From assembly GCF_039978735.1 (NCBI RefSeq), contig NZ_JBDWAS010000043.1, positions 148,640 through 212,639 of the forward strand: a stretch of DNA of 64,000 nucleotides, read 5' to 3'. Below the pieces are notes generated by a model. That model ran no database searches, had not been told where the DNA came from, and saw only the letters and a program-made list of their open reading frames with translations. A program made the translations under genes and the position numbers. Numbering within the stretch: position 1 is the first letter of the stretch; each line of letters begins with the position of its first letter. Of this stretch, positions 59,549 through 64,000 are shown piece after piece. This stretch comes from Maricaulis sp039978735. GTDB lineage: Bacteria; Pseudomonadota; Alphaproteobacteria; Caulobacterales; Maricaulaceae.

Positions 59549-60546
59549 GCGACGGCTCGCTTTTCCGGCACGGCCAGCCGGGCCAGGGCGTCGTGGATCG
59601 CGCTGGCATCGGTCGAGCGGCACAGCGTGGCCTTCAGTCCCGAGAGCCAGTCCGGATCGCAGCCTTCCGCTTGCGCCTCGACATCGACAAAGGAAGCGAA
59701 ATGCTTGCGCATCATGCGAATTCCCAGCTCGCCACCATAATGCTCGAGCGACATGTCGAACTGTGCAGCCAGCGCCGGGAGCTTGTCGGCCCAGGGCGTT
59801 TCGACGGGTTTGCCAAGCAGCGCAGCGCCGATCTCGCCGACCAGCCAGGGGCGTCCCTGCGCGGCGCGGCCGATCATCGCCGCATCGGCGCCCGAGGCCG
59901 CAATGGCTTTGCGGGCATCCTCGGCGGTATGGATATCGCCATTGACGATCAGCGGGATGGAGATCGCCTCTTTCACCGGCCGCACGGCCGACCAGTCGGC
60001 CTCGCCCTTGTAGAATTGCTGGCGTGTACGCCCGTGCACCGTCACCAGCTGGATGCCGGCACCCTCGGCCCGGCGGGCCAGTTCCGGCGCATTGATGCTG
60101 TCATGATCCCAGCCCAGGCGCATTTTCAGCGTCACCGGCACGCTGGACGCAGCGACCGTCGCCTCGATCAGGGTCAGCGCATGATCGAGATCGCGCATCA
60201 GGGCCGAACCGGAGAGGCCCTTGGTCACCTGCCGGGCGGGACAGCCCATATTGATGTCGACGATGTCGGCGCCGGCATCGACGGCAATGCGTGCGCCCTC
60301 GGCCATCCAGTGCGCCTCGCGCCCGGCCAGCTGGATGACACAGGGCTGCAGCGATGCGTCGAGCGCCGCCTTGCGCACCATATCGACCCGGCCGCGGGCC
60401 AACGCGTCGCTGGCGACCATTTCCGACACGACCATGCCCGCCCCGAAACGCTGCGCCTGGCAGCGGAAAGGCAGGTCTGTCACACCCGACATGGGCGCCA
60501 GAATGGCCGGAACGGTGATCCGGTGGGGACCGATCGAGAAGTGCAT
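59545..60546 (-). CDS. dusB: tRNA-dihydrouridine synthase B (NifR3)
   Basis: A 333-residue flavoenzyme that reduces uridine to dihydrouridine in the tRNA D-loop. The TIM-barrel start (VPAILAPMSGVTDLPFRCQA), the catalytic Cys in NMGCPARQVTKGLSGSAL, Lys in VTLKMRLGW and HGRTRQQFYKGEADW, and the FMN-binding VNGDIHTAEDAR and AMIGRAAQGRPWL are all present. The ATG at 60546 is chosen; an in-frame TTG at 60558 is the alternative. In Alphaproteobacteria this gene (nifR3) regularly precedes ntrB, as here. Confidence 0.94.
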   Translation of the reverse strand: MHFSIGPHRITVPAILAPMSGVTDLPFRCQAQRFGAGMVVSEMVASDALARGRVDMVRKAALDASLQPCVIQLAGREAHWMAEGARIAVDAGADIVDINMGCPARQVTKGLSGSALMRDLDHALTLIEATVAASSVPVTLKMRLGWDHDSINAPELARRAEGAGIQLVTVHGRTRQQFYKGEADWSAVRPVKEAISIPLIVNGDIHTAEDARKAIAASGADAAMIGRAAQGRPWLVGEIGAALLGKPVETPWADKLPALAAQFDMSLEHYGGELGIRMMRKHFASFVDVEAQAEGCDPDWLSGLKATLCRSTDASAIHDALARLAVPEKRAVA

Positions 60547-60630
60547 GCGTCTGGACAAATCCTGAAGGGGCGTCGTAAGCCGGTCAGGCTAGCGATTATG
60601 CTGCGCTGCGGCAATGCATGAGGGTGCCGG

Positions 60631-61782
60631 ATGACAATCGATGCCATCATCGTGGCTGCAGGACGCGGCGAGCGCGCCGGCGGCGGTATCCCCAAGCAAT
60701 TCAGATCCCTGGCGGGCCGCAGCGTGCTGGCGCGCACGCTGGATGCCCTCGCCGGTCATGCTGCAATCCGCCGCGTCGTCGTGGTCGTCAATCCACAGGA
60801 TACGGATCATGTCGACGCGGTACGCCGGGAAACCGCCCGCGATTTTGCAACGGTGCCGGGCGGCGCAACCCGCACCGACAGTGTCCGCGCCGGGCTGGCA
60901 GCCCTGGCCGGCGATGCTCCCGATGCGGTGATGATCCACGACGCCGCCCGTCCCTTCCTGTCCTCCGCATTGATCGACCGCCTTGCCGGGGCGCTGGTGC
61001 GGCACGAAGCGGTGATCCCTGCCCTGCCCGCGACCGATGCGCTGATGCGGGTGATGACCGATGGCATGATCGCCGAACCGGTCGACCGGGCGGTCGTGCG
61101 CGCCGCCCAGACGCCGCAGGCTTTCCGCTTCGATACGCTGGGCGCGGCCTATGCCCGGCTGGACGGCGGCGGACTGGCGGATGATGCCGCAGTGATCCTG
61201 GCCGCGGGCGGTCAGGTCCACACCGTCGAGGGCGATGCAGACAATTTCAAACTGACCATGCCGGCCGATTTCCGGCGTGCGGAGGCGATGCTGATGGGCG
61301 AGACGATCACGGTGAGCGGCCAAGGTTTCGACGTGCACCGTCTGGAGCCGGCCGACACGATGTGGCTGTGCGGTGTGGAATTGCATGAGGGTCTGGGCCT
61401 GGTGGGCCATTCCGACGCCGATGCGGGGCTGCATGCCGTTACCGATGCGGTGCTCGGCTGTGCCGGCGCCGGCGATATCGGCCAGCACTTCCCGCCGTCC
61501 GATCCGAAATGGAAAGGCGCCGCGTCCGACGCTTTCCTCCTGCATGCGCTGGACCTGCTGCACGAGGCCGGCGGCCAGGTCATCCATGCCGATGTCACGC
61601 TGATCGCCGAACGGCCGAAGATCGGGCCCTATCGCGCGGCGATGCGGACCCGGCTGGCGCAGCTCCTGCGACTCGATCCAAAGCGCGTCAACATCAAGGC
61701 CACCACGACGGAAAAACTCGGCTTCACCGGGCGCGGCGAAGGCCTCGCCGCCCAGGCCATCGTCACCGCGAGACTGTCATGA
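60631..61782 (+). CDS. ispDF: Bifunctional IspD-IspF of the MEP isoprenoid pathway
   Basis: A 383-residue fusion of two enzymes of the MEP pathway. The N-terminal half is IspD, making CDP-methylerythritol: AIIVAAGRGERAGGGIPKQF, VMIHDAARPFLSS, RAAQTPQAFR. The C-terminal half is IspF, making the cyclic diphosphate: zinc ligands in GFDVHRLEPADTMW and LVGHSDADAGLHAVTDAVLG, plus GDIGQHFPPSDPKWKGA and the end ITVKATTTEKLGF-like block (NIKATTTEKLGFTGRGEG). The fusion is common in Alphaproteobacteria and Epsilonproteobacteria. It is divergent from dusB (84 bases apart) and overlaps cinA by 4 bases. Confidence 0.96.
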   Translation: MTIDAIIVAAGRGERAGGGIPKQFRSLAGRSVLARTLDALAGHAAIRRVVVVVNPQDTDHVDAVRRETARDFATVPGGATRTDSVRAGLAALAGDAPDAVMIHDAARPFLSSALIDRLAGALVRHEAVIPALPATDALMRVMTDGMIAEPVDRAVVRAAQTPQAFRFDTLGAAYARLDGGGLADDAAVILAAGGQVHTVEGDADNFKLTMPADFRRAEAMLMGETITVSGQGFDVHRLEPADTMWLCGVELHEGLGLVGHSDADAGLHAVTDAVLGCAGAGDIGQHFPPSDPKWKGAASDAFLLHALDLLHEAGGQVIHADVTLIAERPKIGPYRAAMRTRLAQLLRLDPKRVNIKATTTEKLGFTGRGEGLAAQAIVTARLS

Positions 61783-62279
61783 TCTTCAATCATTCCCTCG
61801 TCGACCAGGCGGAAACCCTGCTGGACCGGGCGCGCACCGCCGGCGTGATGATCGCCACGGCGGAAAGCTGCACCGGCGGGCTTGTCGCTGCCCTGCTGAC
61901 CGAGATCCCGGGCTCCTCGGATGTGGTGGATCGCGGCTTCGTGACCTATTCCAACGCCGCCAAGACCGAAATGCTGGGTATTCCGGCGCGGGTCATCGAG
62001 GCGCAGGGCGCCGTGTCCGACGAGGTCGCGCGCCGCATGGCCGAGGAAGCGCTGCTGCGCTCGAATGCCGATATCGCCGTGTCGATCACGGGCGTGGCCG
62101 GTCCGGGCGGATCGGAGCGCAAACCGGCCGGCCTGGTGCATTTCGCCCTCGCCCGCCGCGATGGCGCGACGATCACAGAGGTCCACCGTTTCGGCGATCG
62201 CGGCCGCGATGCCGTGCGTCTGGCCAGCGTGGCCACGGCCCTCGACCTGTTATCGCAGGGCGTCGATTTCTTCGGATAA
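61779..62279 (+). CDS. cinA: CinA-family nicotinamide-nucleotide amidase
   Basis: A 166-residue stand-alone CinA C-terminal-type enzyme (PncC), which deamidates NMN in NAD recycling. The core motif is IATAESCTGGLVAALLTEIP with the catalytic Ser/Thr region, followed by RGFVTYSNAAKTEMLGIPAR, the conserved Lys region and SITGVAGPGGSERKPAGLVH. The ATG at 61779 overlaps the ispDF stop (ATGA), so the two are coupled; the larger frame upstream is a shadow of ispDF. The 3' end overlaps that of the convergent COQ10-like gene by 30 bases. Confidence 0.93.
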   Translation: MIFNHSLVDQAETLLDRARTAGVMIATAESCTGGLVAALLTEIPGSSDVVDRGFVTYSNAAKTEMLGIPARVIEAQGAVSDEVARRMAEEALLRSNADIAVSITGVAGPGGSERKPAGLVHFALARRDGATITEVHRFGDRGRDAVRLASVATALDLLSQGVDFFG

Positions 62280-62750
62280 GTCCTTGGACGGGTTGCCCGT
62301 CCGGCTATAGCGACGCTCGGCCTCGGTGGAGAATTTCTGCACCAGGATACGGCCCGCCCGTTCGCGATTGGTTTCCAGCAGCATTTGCAGGATCGGGTTC
62401 TTGAAGGCCGCCCGGATCGAGAATTCCACCAGGGTGGAGCCGTCCGACAATTCCCGGAAACGCCAGGCGTTTTCCAGCACCCGGAAGGGTCCGGCCACGA
62501 AACTCACATCGATCGAGCGGCGCGAGGCGTCGGCGATCACCCGCGAAGTAAAGCGTTCCGAGACGAATTTATAGCGCACCCGCGCTTCCGCGGTCAGCTC
62601 GGTGAGCGGCCCGTCGCGCGCTTCGTTGAGCACCCGCATCGCCGTGATCTGTTCGATGAATTTGGGATAGCTGCGCACATCCATCACCAGATCGAACAGA
62701 TCGTCCGGCGCATGGAACAGCCGCAGGCGTTCGCGGGTCTCGACGGTCAC
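62250..62750 (-). CDS. COQ10/RatA-type START-domain protein
   Basis: A 166-residue START/SRPBCC-fold protein of the coenzyme-Q-binding COQ10 (or RatA) family. Motifs: LRLFHAPDDLFDLVMDVRSY-type start, PKFIEQITAMRV, YKFVSERFTSRV, FVAGPFRVLENAWRF and EFSIRAAFKNPILQMLL. In mitochondria and Alphaproteobacteria such proteins carry ubiquinone; the E. coli relative RatA was described as a ribosome-association toxin. In Alphaproteobacteria next to lipA the COQ10 role is more likely. The GTG at 62750 is used because no ATG lies at a sensible place; it starts 10 bases after lipA ends. Confidence 0.85.
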   Translation of the reverse strand: MTVETRERLRLFHAPDDLFDLVMDVRSYPKFIEQITAMRVLNEARDGPLTELTAEARVRYKFVSERFTSRVIADASRRSIDVSFVAGPFRVLENAWRFRELSDGSTLVEFSIRAAFKNPILQMLLETNRERAGRILVQKFSTEAERRYSRTGNPSKDLSEEIDALR

Positions 62751-62760
62751 GCCGGCCCCG

Positions 62761-63738
62761 TCAGCCGCGCGCCAGCATGGCGTCGCGCGCCTCGCGGAGC
62801 TTGCGGAAATCATCGCCGGCATGGTGGCTCGAACGGGTCAGCGGCGTCGCCGACACCATCAGGAAACCCTTGGCCCGCGCGATCGTCTCATAGGCCTTGA
62901 ACTCGTCCGGCGTCACGAAACGGTCGACGGCGGCGTGCTTGCGGGTCGGCTGGAGATACTGGCCGATGGTCAAGAAATCGATGCCGGCGGACCGCATATC
63001 GTCCATCACCTGCATCACTTCTTCCTTGGTCTCGCCCAGGCCGACCATGATGCCCGACTTGGTGAATTGTGCCGGATCGCGCTCCTTCACCCGCTCCAGC
63101 AGGCGCAGGGAATGGTAATAGCGCGCGCCCGGACGGATCGAGAGATAGAGCCGCGGCACGGTTTCCAGATTATGGTTGAACACGTCCGGCTTGGCGTCGA
63201 TGACGCGCTCGGCCGCGCCCGGCTTGCGCAGGAAATCCGGGGTGAGGATCTCGATCGTCGTACCCGGCGTCTCGCGGCGGATCGCCTCGATCACATCGAC
63301 GAAATGCTGCGCCCCGCCATCGTCCAGATCGTCGCGGTCGACCGAGGTGATGACGACATGGTTCAGACCCATCTGGGCCGTCGCCTCGGCAACGCGGCGG
63401 GCCTCGTCATGATCGACCGGGCCCGGCAGGCCGGTTTTCACATTGCAGAAGGAACAGGCGCGGGTACAGGTATCGCCCAGGATCATGAAAGTGGCGTGCT
63501 TCTGTTCCCAGCACTCGCCGATATTCGGACAGCCGGCCTCCTCGCACACGGTAACGAGACCGCCCTTCTTCACGATCTCCTGCGTCTCCGAGAAGGTCTT
63601 GCCCAGCGGCGCCTTGACGCGAATCCAGTCCGGCTTGCGAAGGACGGGCGTATCGGCACGCTTCTGCTTTTCCGGGTGACGGGCAGCGCGGGCGTCGGAC
63701 GCGGCGCTGCGCGCCGTATTGTCGATCAGATTGGCCAT
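62761..63738 (-). CDS. lipA: Lipoyl synthase LipA
   Basis: A 325-residue radical-SAM enzyme that inserts two sulfurs into octanoyl groups of lipoyl proteins. The auxiliary cluster motif (CEEAGCPNIGECW) and the radical-SAM cluster motif (CTRACSFCNV) are both intact; so are HVVITSVDRDDLDDGGAQH and SGIMVGLGETKEEVMQVMDD, and the terminal Ser-bearing ATPLTRSSHHAG. The ATG at 63738 gives the usual length; the frame continues to 63942 through repeat DNA and is not part of the protein. lipA next to a COQ10-like gene is a conserved alphaproteobacterial pair. Confidence 0.95.
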   Translation of the reverse strand: MANLIDNTARSAASDARAARHPEKQKRADTPVLRKPDWIRVKAPLGKTFSETQEIVKKGGLVTVCEEAGCPNIGECWEQKHATFMILGDTCTRACSFCNVKTGLPGPVDHDEARRVAEATAQMGLNHVVITSVDRDDLDDGGAQHFVDVIEAIRRETPGTTIEILTPDFLRKPGAAERVIDAKPDVFNHNLETVPRLYLSIRPGARYYHSLRLLERVKERDPAQFTKSGIMVGLGETKEEVMQVMDDMRSAGIDFLTIGQYLQPTRKHAAVDRFVTPDEFKAYETIARAKGFLMVSATPLTRSSHHAGDDFRKLREARDAMLARG

Positions 63739-64000
63739 GCCCAGCACATAAGCCCGTGCGCGGTTTCCATCAAGTTGAGCCTGCTGCTGACAGGTCTGCG
63801 GAAATGCGGGGGCGGTTTCTCTCCCACCTCGCTCAGCACGAAACCCTCCACGGGCAGAACCCTGGAGCGATGAGAGGGGTGCGGGATGCACGGCGGACAT
63901 CGCGTGTCCGATTTGAAGCTTTGGTGGTGATGCCCGAGGCATCCCGCACGCGGAGATTTACCCGGATCCCTTGCGGGACCGTCTCGAAACCTGCAGGCAC
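63739..64000. other. Non-coding end of the window with overlapping inverted repeats
   Basis: No gene is seen in the last 262 bases. GTGCGGGATGC (63879-63889) and GCATCCCGCAC (63939-63949) are perfect 11-bp inverted arms 49 bases apart. The right arm overlaps a second hairpin, GATGCC-cga-GGCATC (63929-63943), so the two structures exclude each other. It may be the upstream leader of the next gene or a repeated intergenic element. Confidence 0.45.

Noticed and set aside
63739..63942. N-terminal extension of lipA
   Set aside because: The frame stays open to 63942, but the extra residues are low-complexity, absent from the LipA family and overlap the inverted repeats.
1..64000. tRNA or rRNA genes as integration targets
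   Set aside because: I looked for cloverleaf-like segments at both island edges and near each integrase and found none that I can support.

Overview
The window is alphaproteobacterial. The right-hand third (about 47.3-63.7 kb) is an ordinary chromosomal backbone: mazG, hflX-hfq, a class IV aminotransferase, trkH-trkA, ntrX-ntrY, ntrC-ntrB-dusB, fused ispDF, cinA, a COQ10/RatA-type protein and lipA. The fused IspDF, the NtrBC-NtrYX tandem and an NtrC that lacks its GAFTGA loop suggest a relative of Caulobacterales/Maricaulales. The species cannot be fixed from the sequence.

The left two thirds (about 0-46.5 kb) form a mosaic mobile island made of a metal-resistance load and a conjugative-element core. 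From the left: an acyltransferase and a DUF3147 protein; a minimal tyrosine recombinase; a leftward metal operon (small Cys-rich exported protein, czcC, czcB, czcA, DUF3703) behind a MerR-type promoter; an AbiE toxin-antitoxin pair behind a perfect inverted-repeat operator; and then, leftward, the transfer core. That core holds CopG, the TraG coupling protein, a DUF3363 relaxase, a lytic transglycosylase, the TraF protease, DUF2840 and an RdfS-like excisionase. Its control region follows: a DUF6499-DUF2285 gene split by a +1 frame change, the arrangement of FseA in the Mesorhizobium symbiosis element ICEMlSymR7A, and two tandem DUF2285/XRE divergent pairs that look like QseM/QseC. After a DUF4143 ATPase flanked by repeats come the maintenance and leading-region genes: DUF736, a small membrane protein, DUF2493, a toprim protein, a ParB-like protein and ArdC. 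No trb/virB mating-pore genes, no TraR/TraI and no RepA/ParA are visible, so the element is incomplete here or continues to the left of the window.

From 28.9 to 44.5 kb is a second metal load, all leftward: a Cys-rich exported protein, cusC, cusB (with a fused CusF-like domain), cusA; then copA behind a CueR-type promoter, an APC permease and PPK2; then a DUF2231 protein and a cnrY-cnrX-cnrH regulatory cassette, a His-rich exported protein, a PepSY protein and a second acyltransferase. A full-length tyrosine integrase (45.2-46.4 kb) and about 0.9 kb of gene-free, repeat-bearing DNA separate the island from mazG.

The most unusual signals are the frameshifted excision activator with duplicated anti-activator/repressor modules and palindromic operators, a conserved structured leader shared by the ParB-like gene and ardC, and a 23-bp periodic repeat array upstream of the DUF4143 ATPase. 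Function calls come from recognising motifs by eye; no database search was run.
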